Shown: positions 29,440 through 39,227 of the stretch, piece by piece | Layout of the letters: each line of letters opens with the position of its first letter | Numbering within the stretch: the stretch's first letter is position 1 | DNA from: Leptospira kanakyensis | GTDB taxonomy: Bacteria; Spirochaetota; Leptospiria; Leptospirales; Leptospiraceae | DNA: 64,000 bases | NCBI RefSeq assembly: GCF_004769235.1 | Contig: NZ_RQFG01000005.1 | Span: 1,302,001 to 1,366,000 of the forward strand | Direction: 5' to 3' | Translations under genes and position numbers: made by a program | The notes under the pieces: generated by a model | The model's database searches: none | Seen by the model: only the letters and a program-made list of their open reading frames with translations | What the model was told of the DNA's origin: nothing

Positions 29440-29937
29440 CTAATCTTTTAAATGATACAATTTGCACTGTTTATTCAGACAAATCACTCCATTTAACGTT
29501 CTTTCTTTAAGCACTTCGCCGTTTAAAAGTATTACATCAAAGTTACAACCTAAATACAACGAAAATGGCCCGTAGTTCTCTACTGGTCGAGAACATTGAA
29601 TATTTTTAATCTCAAAAACCTTTCCTTTATAAAAACTAAGTAATACATTTAAACGCATATTCGTTTCGGCCAACATCATATCGTAAGCGATGTCTGCGTT
29701 GATACCTTTATCTGCATGAAATTTTTCTCCAATATTAGGCCAAAAATATTCATTATGTTCCTGTCGACTGAGTAGGATTTTATTAAAATCATTCAGATTA
29801 TCTCTCCGAATTGCTGACATTGTGTCCAGTATCACATCTTCCTTCGAGGTTTTGCTGTTCTCTAGCTGGTATTGTTTATTGCAGAAAAGTAGAACGATTG
29901 CAAGGCATCCGAAACAGAGCCACTTGATAAGTTTCAT
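29440..29937 (-). CDS. Hypothetical lipoprotein
   Basis: The product (~165 aa) starts MKLIKWLCFGCLAIVLLFCNKQ, a signal peptide with a Cys lipobox, so it is probably lipidated. The remaining sequence has several cysteines (IQCSRPVENYG, LGCNFDV, GVICLNKQCKLYHL) that could form disulfides. I do not recognise the family. The frame is open for 33 nt more, but ATG 29937 has GGGAG about 9 nt upstream. It is divergent from the TonB receptor. Confidence 0.65.
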   Translation of the reverse strand: MKLIKWLCFGCLAIVLLFCNKQYQLENSKTSKEDVILDTMSAIRRDNLNDFNKILLSRQEHNEYFWPNIGEKFHADKGINADIAYDMMLAETNMRLNVLLSFYKGKVFEIKNIQCSRPVENYGPFSLYLGCNFDVILLNGEVLKERTLNGVICLNKQCKLYHLKD

Positions 29938-30001
29938 AATCTTCACTCCCTTGTAATGAAATTGTAACATAGAATTGGTTCAATAAAGGTAAGTAAAAAA
30001 A

Positions 30002-32986
30002 ATGAATAGATTCAAAACAATATTTTTTCTCATTCTCTTTGTTGGGATACCTTCCGTTGCTTATGCACAGCAAGGATCCATTAGAGGTGAGGTTCTAGAT
30101 GCATCTACCGCAGAGCCGATGTTTGGTGTAACTGTACTAATTAGAAATCCACAGAAGTTTGCAAAAACAGATTTAGATGGAAAGTATGAATTAGTCGGAG
30201 TTCCCGAAGGAACACATACACTCGAATTTGTAATGATTGGGATGGAGACAGTGAAGAAGTCCGTTTCCGTACAAGCAGGTAAGACTGAAAAAGTTAACTT
30301 GGTAATGGGTGCCAAAAAATTAGATGAAGTTCTTGTCCAAGATCGCGCGATGAACGATACGGAAGCTTCTCTATTAAAATATCAGAAAAAAGCAGCAGCA
30401 GTTTCTGATGGTATATCTGCCGAGGCAATTGCGAAAACACCCGATTCGAGTGCTGGTGACGTTATGCGACGTGTCACTGGTATAACGTTGGTTGGCGGAA
30501 AGTATGTGTTTGTACGCGGGTTAGGTGAACGATATTCGAATACAATGTTTAATGGGGTTCCACTCCCTTCACCAGAACCAGACAAAAGGGTTGTTCCTCT
30601 AGACTTATTTCCTGCGGCGATGATTAAAAACATTGTTGTTTCCAAAACATTCATTCCAGAAGACAGCGCTGAATTTTCAGGTGGAACTGTTAAAATTGAA
30701 ACCAAGGAATATCCGGATAAATATTTCTTCAAGTTTGGTTTAAAACTCGGTTATAATGCAAATACTACCAATCAAAACTGGAAAACCTATTCTGGTGGTG
30801 GCCAAGACTGGTTAGGTATCGATGAAGGAAATCGAAAGAAACCTTCCATTGTTGATACTCTCCCTAATGCACAATTTGTGGAAGGTGGAAGATTAACAGG
30901 TGGATATCCTAGGGAGATTATTACTGCAGGGTCTTTGTCATTCAATAACCAATGGTCACCAAAACAAACAGACGCTCCTTGGAACAAAGGATTGGATATA
31001 TCAACTGGTAATGTTTTTAAGTTTAGTGAATCAGTAAAATGGGGAACTCTATTTGCTGTCACTTATAACCGTGACAATCAATTCAAACAAGAAATCGACA
31101 GATTTAATTTGGTAGGTTCAGTTTCTCCCGATTTACCAAGAGATGGAAAAAACAGAGTTTTACTACCGGTTCTAAATTATCGATCACGCATTTATGAAGA
31201 AACTGTTTCTTGGGGAACAATGTTTAACAACACTCTTGATTTTGGTAAAGGCCAACGAGTGTATTGGAAGAATTTTTTCTCAGTGAATAACGATAAACAA
31301 GTCCGTGAATATGAAGGTATCAATAACAATATCCCTTTTGAACTCCAATCAACGAAACTCAACTATGTGATGAGAAACATATTCAACTCATCTATTGGTG
31401 GAGATCATAGACTTCCAATAGGTGAAACTGTGACAAAATTTGATTGGGTTGCTTCCTATTCTGAGGCAAACAGAAATCAACCCGATATGCGTGATACAAC
31501 TTATGCAACCACGCCGGGAACAGCAGGAACAAATGGTGCTCCTCTTTTAAGTTCACCTAATATTGGATACTCGAGTCGATTTTTTTCAGAATCAAAAGAT
31601 ATCAGTCGATATGTCGGTGTAAATTATGAGATACCATTCAAACAATGGTCAGGATTTGAAAGTAAATTTAAAACTGGGTATTCTGCTGTTGATAGAGAGA
31701 GAAATTTTGAAGCTGAATTTTTCTCATTCGTAAATCAAAACGGAGACGCAGGTCGTGGTTTAGCGAATCAATCACTAGGATCTCGTTTTTATCCATTACC
31801 ACCCGAAGCAATTTTGAATCCATTTAACCGTGGTGCGAATGGTTACCAAATTCGTGAGTTCACAAGACCAACGGATAAGTATATGGCTCAACAAAAAATC
31901 CATTCTTATTATGGACAATTTGATTTACCAATAATCAAAGACCTTCGTTTTATTGGTGGGGCAAGATATGAAGATAACTACCAAGCAGTTAGAACGTTTA
32001 ACCCTTTTAGCCCTCGTGATGATTTTTTTGCAAGATTTGATTATCGTAGCGAACTTGATCCTTTCCTAAGAAACTTAGTGGATCCGAACTATCGCCAAAC
32101 TAATGCAAAATTAGCTAATAGAAATGTTTTACCTTCTGCCAACTTTGTATATTCCTTAAATGATATTACGAATATTAGGTTTGCATACACACAAACTCTA
32201 ACTCGACCAGACTTCAGAGAATTGTCACCTTTTGAGTTTACTGACATCCTCGGAGGACCACCGGTTAAAGGTAATCCAGACTTAAAACAAACTTACATCC
32301 ACAACTATGATTTGCGTTATGAAACCTTCCCTGGTGGTGAAGACTTTTTTGCAGTTGGTGTCTTTCGAAAGAACATGATCGATCCAATCGAAAGAGTGGT
32401 TCAGGTTGATAACCAATTCAGATATTCTTTTGTGAATGCGAAACAAGCTTATATTCAAGGTGCTGAAATTGAAGCTCGTAAAGGATTGGGTTTTATTTCA
32501 GAATATCTTGAAAGATGGTCACTTGGGATAAACACCTTCTTTATCAAATCGGAAGTTCAGTTAAACGATTGGGCATATTACCAACTAGCACAAATGGGCG
32601 TGATTAACGATGTAAACAGGCCTACTAGTTTGTCTAGACCGTTACAAGGACAATCTCCGTATGTTTATAACTTTAACCTACGTTATCGTTTTGATAAACA
32701 AGCGAACCACACTATTACATTTCTATTTAACGAATTTGGAAGAAGGATCAACTCCGTTGGTGGTTTAGGTATTCCTGATACTTATGAATCTCCTGTTGGT
32801 GTTTTCGATGCAGTTTATAGTCTGAAATATGATGAAAAACTAATATTTAAAGTTGCAGCTAGAAATTTAAACGATGCAAGGGTTAAGATCGTACAAGAGA
32901 ATCCTGTTTTAGGTAGGGAAGAGACTGTTTATAGTTATCGAACAGGACCTACGATCACAATGTCTGCAACATATAATTTTGATTAA
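30002..32986 (+). CDS. TonB-dependent receptor with N-terminal carboxypeptidase-regulatory-like domain
   Basis: A 994-aa outer membrane receptor. It has a signal peptide ending VAYAQQ, a carboxypeptidase-regulatory-like beta domain ([21 protein letters not shown], residues ~26-110), a plug ([35 protein letters not shown], ~150-245), and a barrel ending in SATYNFD. The family imports siderophores, cobalamin, metals or oligomers using TonB energy. The ligand is not evident. The next gene overlaps or abuts it and encodes a lipoprotein, a pairing like SusC/SusD, though the partner is not SusD-like. Confidence 0.92.
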   Translation: MNRFKTIFFLILFVGIPSVAYAQQGSIRGEVLDASTAEPMFGVTVLIRNPQKFAKTDLDGKYELVGVPEGTHTLEFVMIGMETVKKSVSVQAGKTEKVNLVMGAKKLDEVLVQDRAMNDTEASLLKYQKKAAAVSDGISAEAIAKTPDSSAGDVMRRVTGITLVGGKYVFVRGLGERYSNTMFNGVPLPSPEPDKRVVPLDLFPAAMIKNIVVSKTFIPEDSAEFSGGTVKIETKEYPDKYFFKFGLKLGYNANTTNQNWKTYSGGGQDWLGIDEGNRKKPSIVDTLPNAQFVEGGRLTGGYPREIITAGSLSFNNQWSPKQTDAPWNKGLDISTGNVFKFSESVKWGTLFAVTYNRDNQFKQEIDRFNLVGSVSPDLPRDGKNRVLLPVLNYRSRIYEETVSWGTMFNNTLDFGKGQRVYWKNFFSVNNDKQVREYEGINNNIPFELQSTKLNYVMRNIFNSSIGGDHRLPIGETVTKFDWVASYSEANRNQPDMRDTTYATTPGTAGTNGAPLLSSPNIGYSSRFFSESKDISRYVGVNYEIPFKQWSGFESKFKTGYSAVDRERNFEAEFFSFVNQNGDAGRGLANQSLGSRFYPLPPEAILNPFNRGANGYQIREFTRPTDKYMAQQKIHSYYGQFDLPIIKDLRFIGGARYEDNYQAVRTFNPFSPRDDFFARFDYRSELDPFLRNLVDPNYRQTNAKLANRNVLPSANFVYSLNDITNIRFAYTQTLTRPDFRELSPFEFTDILGGPPVKGNPDLKQTYIHNYDLRYETFPGGEDFFAVGVFRKNMIDPIERVVQVDNQFRYSFVNAKQAYIQGAEIEARKGLGFISEYLERWSLGINTFFIKSEVQLNDWAYYQLAQMGVINDVNRPTSLSRPLQGQSPYVYNFNLRYRFDKQANHTITFLFNEFGRRINSVGGLGIPDTYESPVGVFDAVYSLKYDEKLIFKVAARNLNDARVKIVQENPVLGREETVYSYRTGPTITMSATYNFD

Positions 32987-33005
32987 AAAATTAATAGGAC
33001 AAAAA

Positions 33006-34958
33006 ATGAAGACTAAAACTAAAAAATTTGGAGTAATCTTACTCGGAATTACAATGATGTTAGGTGCACTAACTCAATGTAAGGAAAAGAAAGAGGACAA
33101 TAGTTTAATTCTTGCCGCAATTCTTTACCTTAGCCAAGGAAGAGCGCCAGGAGTATATATTTCGGGGGTTCTTGTTGATGAAAACAATGAACCTATGGCA
33201 AACAAAACTGTTACTATAAAAGGTAGAAATGAAACACCAACAGTAGTTAGAACTGGAACTGCGGCAAACAGAGGATATTATAAAAATGTTCTTTCTGCTA
33301 CTCCATTTGAAACACGTTATGCTGATGGTGATTCTAAAATTTCTTCTCAGTGTGGATCAGCAGTTTTTGCACTTTATGGTGCAACACAAGCTGCCATTCT
33401 TGGTGACCGCCAGTTGATTTGTGATACATCGACTCTTCCTGCCGAAGCATCGACTGCAGGAATTGCTGAGTCGCTAGTAGCAGCAGGTGAAGTTGTGGCT
33501 CAATTCACAACAGACTCAAACGGAGCTTTTGTATCTCAAAAATTTGTAATCCCAAACACTGGAAATACGTATACTGTCGAAGTTGATGGTGCAGCAAGAA
33601 ATAGAAGACTTCGTGTGGCTCGTTCAGGAACTTCCAGTTTACTTACCCAATCTGATATCATTTTAGGTAACAACACAACTCCAACGGAACAAGTAGCATC
33701 TAAATATGCGTTTTCCATCTTTAACTTAGTCGTTGAAGTTGAATACCCACGACCAATCAGAACTTTAGAAGGAACATTAGCATCAAACGTATTCATCGGA
33801 GCTAATGAACAAGTCATTCTTCAAGGAACAGTGATTGTTCCAAACGGAGTCACTCTATCGATTGGTGAAGGTGCAAAGGTTTATGGTTCGGTATCTCCTG
33901 GTGGTGCACTACTTGTCAAACAAGGTGGAAAATTAGAAGCCATTGGAACTGCAACCAATCCAGTTGTGTTCTCATCTGAAAAAGCTGTCGGACAAAGACA
34001 ACCGGGTGACTGGCAAGGAATCATCCTCCAAGGAAATGGAATTCAAACCTTTGGTAGTATCGGAGGTACGGCAATTGGTGAAGGGGACGTTGGAACTTTC
34101 GGTGGAAATAACAATGCCGATTCTTCTGGAACTCTTCGTTATGTTCGAATTGAATTTGCTGGTGCACCATTCTCTCCAGGAAATGAAAGAAACTGTTTAT
34201 CACTTATGGGTGTAGGATCTGGAACAACAATCGATTACGTACAATGCCATAGAGGTTTTGATGACGGATTTGAGTGGTGGGGTGGAGCTGTTAACCATAA
34301 ATACATAGTTTCTACTGCAAACCGTGATGACCAACTCGACTTTACTGATGGTTACATTGGAAAAGTTCAATACGCAATTGCTCACTTAGACACTGCTGCA
34401 TCTTCATCAAATGATGATACTTCTCGTTGTGTAGAAGGGGATGGAAATACTTCAAACTCTTGTTCCGCTTCCGCAAGAACAGGTGGTAACTGTGCAGATC
34501 CTTGGTTTGCCAATTTAACTTGTGTTGCTTCCAACGGTAATGCAGTAGCAACTTCTGGAACAAATATCGGAAACGGTTGGTATGTTAGAAGATCTGACGG
34601 AACTGCGCTCGTAGGTTCAATTAGTCATGCTGCCATTTTAGGAACTGTAGGTCCATTGAACTGTACTGCTCCTACTAGATACGGTGATATTGTTGCTTCT
34701 AGTGCGATTGGCACTTGTACTGGTGGTACTGCTTTGGGTGCAAACTCAGCAAGTGACGCAGTTACATTGACAAACATAAACGTAACAGCTCCGGATTGGA
34801 CTCCGACTGCTGGAACTATCACTGCTTCTGGAAACTTAAAGACGGTTGGTAGTGCTCAAATGAACCAAGCATTTTTTGACGACACCAATTACCGTGGTGC
34901 CATCAACACTGGTGGAACAAAATGGTGGGATGGTTGGACTTCCTTCCCAGCAAATTAA
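33006..34958 (+). CDS. Receptor-associated lipoprotein with beta-helix-like repeats
   Basis: The ~650-aa protein begins with a lipoprotein signal (FGVILLGITMMLGALTQC). A carboxypeptidase-regulatory-like segment (GVYISGVLVDENNEPMANKTVTI) follows. A long beta-rich middle (VILQGTVIVPNGVTLSIGEG, AKVYGSVSPGGALLVKQGG, KLEAIGTATNPVVFSS) suggests a right-handed beta-helix. The C-terminal half is rich in Gly, Asn, Thr and paired Cys. It probably sits on the outer membrane and acts with the receptor 19 nt upstream. An in-frame start at 32979 overlaps the receptor, but ATG 33006 places the signal peptide correctly. A terminator follows. Confidence 0.8.
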   Translation: MKTKTKKFGVILLGITMMLGALTQCKEKKEDNSLILAAILYLSQGRAPGVYISGVLVDENNEPMANKTVTIKGRNETPTVVRTGTAANRGYYKNVLSATPFETRYADGDSKISSQCGSAVFALYGATQAAILGDRQLICDTSTLPAEASTAGIAESLVAAGEVVAQFTTDSNGAFVSQKFVIPNTGNTYTVEVDGAARNRRLRVARSGTSSLLTQSDIILGNNTTPTEQVASKYAFSIFNLVVEVEYPRPIRTLEGTLASNVFIGANEQVILQGTVIVPNGVTLSIGEGAKVYGSVSPGGALLVKQGGKLEAIGTATNPVVFSSEKAVGQRQPGDWQGIILQGNGIQTFGSIGGTAIGEGDVGTFGGNNNADSSGTLRYVRIEFAGAPFSPGNERNCLSLMGVGSGTTIDYVQCHRGFDDGFEWWGGAVNHKYIVSTANRDDQLDFTDGYIGKVQYAIAHLDTAASSSNDDTSRCVEGDGNTSNSCSASARTGGNCADPWFANLTCVASNGNAVATSGTNIGNGWYVRRSDGTALVGSISHAAILGTVGPLNCTAPTRYGDIVASSAIGTCTGGTALGANSASDAVTLTNINVTAPDWTPTAGTITASGNLKTVGSAQMNQAFFDDTNYRGAINTGGTKWWDGWTSFPAN

Positions 34959-34984
34959 AAGTTTAAACTAAAGACTTTTTTATC

Positions 34985-35015
34985 AAAAGGCTCCTTTGCA
35001 ACAGGGGCCTTTTTT
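34985..35015 (+). terminator. Rho-independent terminator after the TonB receptor-lipoprotein pair
   Basis: AAAAGGCTCC pairs with GGGGCCTTTT (one G-T pair) around a 9-nt loop and continues into a T run. It closes the two-gene operon. The rest of 34959-35245 shows no gene; a TTGACA at 35183 could be part of the promoter of the acetyltransferase. Confidence 0.85.
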
Positions 35016-35245
35016 GTAACTCAATCGTTGCTCAATTGTCATATTTGGCAACAATAAAAATCGGAAAACCCGCCAACTTCAAAAAGTTTGCACTGGTACT
35101 TTACAAAAAACCGGAGAAATGCTTTGATCTCTTTCATTCAGATTGAGAATCAAACTATTGTTCCGGTGAAATTCATAAATTATTGACACCATTGCTAGAT
35201 CAGAAAAGGAAATAGTAAAGAAAAATTGAAACTAATGGAATCAAC

Positions 35246-35719
35246 ATGTTTATCAGAGACGCACACCAAGGCGACGCAGAAGATATATTTAATCTAATTA
35301 AGAAAAAGGCTGAATTTGATCGTAGTTTAGGCGATTCTCTCGGTAATGTAACAACCAATGTTGAATTAATCAAAAAAACAATGTTTGGTGTTAATCGTTT
35401 TGCTTGGGCAATTGTTGCTGTTAATAGTCAAGATAAACCAATCGGTATTGCTCTTTGTCATACTAGATATTCCTCATTTAGTGGGTTACCATCAATTTGG
35501 TTGGATGATTTATTTATATTTGAATCGTTTAGAGGAAGTGGTTTAGGTAAAGACCTAATGGAAAAACTGATAGAGATTGCAATATCTATGAATGCCTCTC
35601 ATATAGATTGGGTTGCTAGTAATTTTAATGAAAAAGCAAAATCATTCTATAGTAAGTTAGGTGGTATTGTTGTGGGAATGGAAGGTTCTACTTTATCATA
35701 TCGACTTAGACTAAATTAG
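35246..35719 (+). CDS. GNAT-family N-acetyltransferase
   Basis: The 157-aa protein fits the GNAT fold: IRDAHQGDAEDIFNLIK at the start, a central LDDLFIFESFRGSGLGKDLM (acetyl-CoA pyrophosphate-binding R/QxxGxG motif RGSGLG near 97-102), and WVASNFNEKAKSFYSKLGG near the end. It probably acetylates a small amine or protein; the substrate is unknown. It stands alone between terminator and a large intergenic gap. Confidence 0.9.
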   Translation: MFIRDAHQGDAEDIFNLIKKKAEFDRSLGDSLGNVTTNVELIKKTMFGVNRFAWAIVAVNSQDKPIGIALCHTRYSSFSGLPSIWLDDLFIFESFRGSGLGKDLMEKLIEIAISMNASHIDWVASNFNEKAKSFYSKLGGIVVGMEGSTLSYRLRLN

Positions 35720-35848
35720 ACGAATAGTTTAAATCCTAAGAATTAATCGACAATAGTTAATTGAACAACATTCACTTATCAAAATTCAACCTATCATCCC
35801 AAAAATTTCTTTCTTGTTTTTCTAATTCCTATCATACAAAATTCTGAA

Positions 35849-37723
35849 ATGAAAAAAAGTATGAACGTGAGTTGTATTCCTAGGAACATCAAGATTCTAA
35901 AAAATATCTTTCTCCTTTTTTTATGCCTTCTATTCCCTCTTACCACCTATCTTTTTGCGGAATCCGATATCATTTTAGATACTGGTAAAATTGCCGAATC
36001 CACAGAGCGGATTTCAATAAAAATACCAACAGATCATTCTTATCTAACCACTACTTCCATTTCCTATACGAATGCAATGTCTGATGGTAGTCCGGCACCA
36101 AAGTTGGTATATGTTAAATCAGGAGAATACTATCTATCATATAATGATGGTGGCTCAAACGGCAAAATTGTAAGTTTAGATTCTAATTTCAAAATTATAA
36201 AAGAACTGGTAAGCCTTAAAAACTTTCGTATAGAAGATACCATCGCCGATTCTAACGGACTGACAGTTTTATTATCTGCCTTTGAGATTGAAAAAAAAGG
36301 TAATTACGAAACTAAAAATTTTCATACGGCTTATATCAATCAATACTCTACTTCCGGAAAATTAAACTTTAGTACTAAGATTGTAGGTACCAAAGAATAC
36401 AAAAATGTTGGTGACCAGGGAATCGATACTACATTTGGAACTTTAACTCTCACTAAGACAGCTGACAATAATTATGCGACTTATTTTTCTACTTATCGTA
36501 AATGGGATGACGGAGTCACACACCAAAGTGAATATTTAGCTTTGTTTGACAATGCCGGTAAACGAATTTTTAAATCTGATGGCAAAACACCAGAAGGATT
36601 TACATGGAATGTGAGTCATAGTTTTCGACCTAGATTTATTAATGATGGAAAACAATTGGTGATGGTCACAGTCGGTGATGCTTATCCAAGAGGTTTGGTG
36701 GTGGATAGTTTTCCTTCTCGGAAACGTGAGTTACCTATTGTTGTGCCGAAAGCTGGAGCAAATGAAACCTACCAATATGTACCAATTTCCACTGGTGATT
36801 TATATGCAAAGGACGGCACAACCTGGATTACTTTTGATTCCAATCTAAATCGATCTTCTTATGATATTGGACTTATCATCAAAGTAAATGATGGCCTTTC
36901 AGAACCAATCTATTTAACAAGTACAACCAAACAAAGAGAAAGGATTCCACGAATAGTTCCATATGGAAAGGATCATTTGTTTGTTATGTGGATGGCAGAA
37001 GATGGTACAGAAAAAGACAAATGGTTTCCAAAAATTACAAAGATGAATTTGGAAACATGTTTGATTCAAAAAGATGGAACCATCGTTTCTAAACCTCAAA
37101 GTTTTGGTTCTGGTAAAGGATTTACTTTTCGCGCAGCCGCTCGTTTTTTTCATTTGCCTGATGGTAGGTTTGGTTGGGTCAACGATCTCACCGGATTGGC
37201 AGACCAATTAGAAATTATTTTAGCCTCACCTTTCCAAAAAGAAACGAATGTTGTTTCATCGAATGATAGTCCAACAACACAACCTACAAAAGTAAAGATT
37301 GATCCTAGTCTTGGCAAACCAATGGTGGCTGCTATCTATGAAGGAAGGGAAGAAGAAGCCATTTCCCTTTTGAGCCAAGGAGCCGATCCCAATACAATCT
37401 ATGAAGGTTGGTCTGCTTTATTGTATGCAGCTTATTTCGGGCGCACTGATTCTGTGAAGGCACTCATTTCGCACCAAGCCAATATTGATTTTTCTGTGGA
37501 TGGTTGGAATGCACTTCAGCTATCGGAAGTGAGAGGCCATAATCAAATTGTTGCTTTGTTGCAACCATTAACAAAATCACTGTCTAGATCCTTGTCTCTT
37601 TCAAAATCACCAAACCCAAAAAATCCATTAACATCGATCGGAAAAAACAGAAGTCTCAGAGCAGAAATTGAACCAGCTGAATTGAATCAAAACCTAAAAA
37701 ATTTAGGAACACCAATGAATTGA
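35849..37723 (+). CDS. Secreted protein with C-terminal ankyrin repeats
   Basis: The 624-aa product has an N-terminal signal sequence (IFLLFLCLLFPLTTYLFA) and a large region (~40-460) of beta-rich sequence I do not recognise, perhaps a propeller. About three ankyrin repeats follow (~485-585: MVAAIYEGREEEAISLLSQG, SALLYAAYFGRTDSVKALIS, NALQLSEVRGHNQIVALLQ). The tail is rich in Ser and Lys. Ankyrin repeats mediate protein binding, and exported ankyrin proteins are common in this genus. ATG 35849 is used; ATG 35861 is also possible. Confidence 0.8.
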   Translation: MKKSMNVSCIPRNIKILKNIFLLFLCLLFPLTTYLFAESDIILDTGKIAESTERISIKIPTDHSYLTTTSISYTNAMSDGSPAPKLVYVKSGEYYLSYNDGGSNGKIVSLDSNFKIIKELVSLKNFRIEDTIADSNGLTVLLSAFEIEKKGNYETKNFHTAYINQYSTSGKLNFSTKIVGTKEYKNVGDQGIDTTFGTLTLTKTADNNYATYFSTYRKWDDGVTHQSEYLALFDNAGKRIFKSDGKTPEGFTWNVSHSFRPRFINDGKQLVMVTVGDAYPRGLVVDSFPSRKRELPIVVPKAGANETYQYVPISTGDLYAKDGTTWITFDSNLNRSSYDIGLIIKVNDGLSEPIYLTSTTKQRERIPRIVPYGKDHLFVMWMAEDGTEKDKWFPKITKMNLETCLIQKDGTIVSKPQSFGSGKGFTFRAAARFFHLPDGRFGWVNDLTGLADQLEIILASPFQKETNVVSSNDSPTTQPTKVKIDPSLGKPMVAAIYEGREEEAISLLSQGADPNTIYEGWSALLYAAYFGRTDSVKALISHQANIDFSVDGWNALQLSEVRGHNQIVALLQPLTKSLSRSLSLSKSPNPKNPLTSIGKNRSLRAEIEPAELNQNLKNLGTPMN

Positions 37724-37747
37724 TTTCTTAGCGCAAACTTTGTTTTC

Positions 37748-37788
37748 GAACAGAGAAGTCAGTAAAGTAAAAACTGACTTCTCTGTTC
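37748..37788. terminator. Bidirectional terminator with 16-bp perfect stem
   Basis: GAACAGAGAAGTCAGT and ACTGACTTCTCTGTTC form a perfect 16-bp stem around a 9-nt A-rich loop. It lies between the convergent ankyrin and SPFH genes and could end both transcripts. Confidence 0.8.
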
Positions 37789-37811
37789 TTAGATTGAAAA
37801 TAATATAGAAT

Positions 37812-38639
37812 TTATTTTCCCTCTGGATTCACAATGATAGGCAATCCATCTTTTCCATTTGGAACGAAGATCAACTTATTATTCGGATTTTCCATAGCTT
37901 TCAATTGGATGTACTTCTGAGTTAAAGATTCTGAAATCATCCTTTGTGCTTTCGCTTGGGCTTCGGCCTCAATCAAAACCGCTTTGGCTTTACCATCAGC
38001 TGAGATTTGTTGGATTTCTGCATCACGTTTGGCGATATTGATTTCGAACTTCATTTGTTCTTGTTCTTGTTGTTTCGTTAGTTTACTTTCAATCGCTTTT
38101 AAAATGGAAGGACTGTATTCTACATCATCAATGATCACATCATCAATCTCAACGTGTTTGTCCTTTAACTTTTCACTCAGAGATTTTTTAATCTGTGCTG
38201 AAACGTTAGGTGTTTCTTTTGAAATAGAAACCATGTTATAAGCAGACAAAATATTTCGAATCGCAGTTCGAAATTGTGGTTTCACAACTTTTTCATAATA
38301 CCCTCGTCCAATTTCCATTTCTAATTCATAAATTTCATTTTGGATCGGTCGGATGATGATTGCCGCACTGACTGTAATTGTTAAATCGTCACGGGTGAGT
38401 ACTTCTACTTTTTCTTGGTAACTGCTCCATTGTACGGAGTAGACATAAACACTGTTCCAAGGCATATAGGTTTGCACTCGAGATTCTAAGGGTTTTTGGC
38501 TAAGGCCCGTGCTGTAAGGCCGCCACATCAGACCCACCTCACCCGGACTGATAATGGAGAGGCACGATGTAAAAAAAAGGCTCACACCCAAAAAGAAAAG
38601 GAACTGGAAACTGGCTGGAAAAATGGATCGACGTTTCAT
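37812..38639 (-). CDS. SPFH/Band 7 (prohibitin-like) lipoprotein
   Basis: The 275-aa protein has a signal peptide with lipobox (FFLGVSLFFTSC). It then shows the SPFH domain (PGEVGLMWRPYSTGL, VEVLTRDDLTITVSAAIIIRP, QFRTAIRNILSAYN, IEIDDVIIDDVEY-like) and a charged helical region rich in Ala, Glu and Lys (AEIQQISADGKAKAVLIEAEAQAKAQR) for oligomerisation. Prohibitin-like proteins form membrane-bound rings and often modulate proteases. The lipoprotein anchor, in place of the usual transmembrane helix, is notable. Convergent with the ankyrin gene and divergent from the next. Confidence 0.88.
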   Translation of the reverse strand: MKRRSIFPASFQFLFFLGVSLFFTSCLSIISPGEVGLMWRPYSTGLSQKPLESRVQTYMPWNSVYVYSVQWSSYQEKVEVLTRDDLTITVSAAIIIRPIQNEIYELEMEIGRGYYEKVVKPQFRTAIRNILSAYNMVSISKETPNVSAQIKKSLSEKLKDKHVEIDDVIIDDVEYSPSILKAIESKLTKQQEQEQMKFEINIAKRDAEIQQISADGKAKAVLIEAEAQAKAQRMISESLTQKYIQLKAMENPNNKLIFVPNGKDGLPIIVNPEGK

Positions 38640-38663
38640 AGTTAAACCATTAGACTAAAACCG

Positions 38664-39158
38664 ATGTTACAATTTCTATCCAGTCGATTTTTATTCCAAA
38701 GTTCATTTGTTGTCATTTTTTTATTAATGATTGGATCCATCTTTTCCTGCATGGAAGATGAAACTGTAGTCAAGGCTCCTATGAGTCGGGAGCTTCGTCT
38801 GTTCCAGGCAGTCGAAAAGGGAAACTTAGAATTAGTAAAAACAATTCTGGCAGAAGGTGTGTCCGTCAATGCCAAGGACTCTTTAGGCAATTCTTCATTA
38901 ATCAAAGCAGCGGATGATGAAGAACTGGAAATGGCTAAGTTTTTAATCGAAAGAGGAGCTAATGTCAACCTCCGCAATACCACCGGCGAAACAGCACTCT
39001 ATCGTGCCGTTTACCGCGGAAATTTGGATTTGGTCAAACTCTTGGTGAAGGCCGGTGCAGAAACCAAGGTCAAAACTGTGGGTGGGGTGAGTCTTATGGA
39101 ACTTGCAGAAGAACGAGGAGAAGAGGGCATACTAAAGTATCTAAGTTCTCTTAAATAG
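38664..39158 (+). CDS. Ankyrin-repeat lipoprotein
   Basis: The 164-aa protein has a hydrophobic signal ending FVVIFLLMIGSIFSC (lipobox). About four ankyrin repeats fill the mature protein (ELRLFQAVEKGNLELVKTIL, NSSLIKAADDEELEMAKFLIE, ETALYRAVYRGNLDLVKLLVK, LMELAEERGEEGILKYL). It is probably membrane-anchored and binds a protein partner. It lies immediately left of the first cassette-boundary sequence and its base composition matches the chromosome, so I regard it as outside the array. Confidence 0.88.
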   Translation: MLQFLSSRFLFQSSFVVIFLLMIGSIFSCMEDETVVKAPMSRELRLFQAVEKGNLELVKTILAEGVSVNAKDSLGNSSLIKAADDEELEMAKFLIERGANVNLRNTTGETALYRAVYRGNLDLVKLLVKAGAETKVKTVGGVSLMELAEERGEEGILKYLSSLK

Positions 39159-39178
39159 AAATTTCCTATTTAATTAAG

Positions 39179-39199
39179 TTCGACTTTAGTTCGTTATGC
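39179..39199 (+). repeat. attC-like right half site 1
   Basis: TTTAGTTC followed by the core GTTATGC (39193-39199). It lacks a matching left arm; the ankyrin gene ends just upstream. It shares TAGTTCGTTA with the sites at 42670 and 43375. It marks the left end of the array. Confidence 0.55.
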
Positions 39200-39227
39200 G
39201 TAATGCAAAAAAATAAAAAGGGAAAAA

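Noticed and set aside
35161..35220. Promoter at TTGACA 35183 for the acetyltransferase
   Set aside because: The -35 match is perfect, but no convincing -10 lies 16-18 bp downstream.
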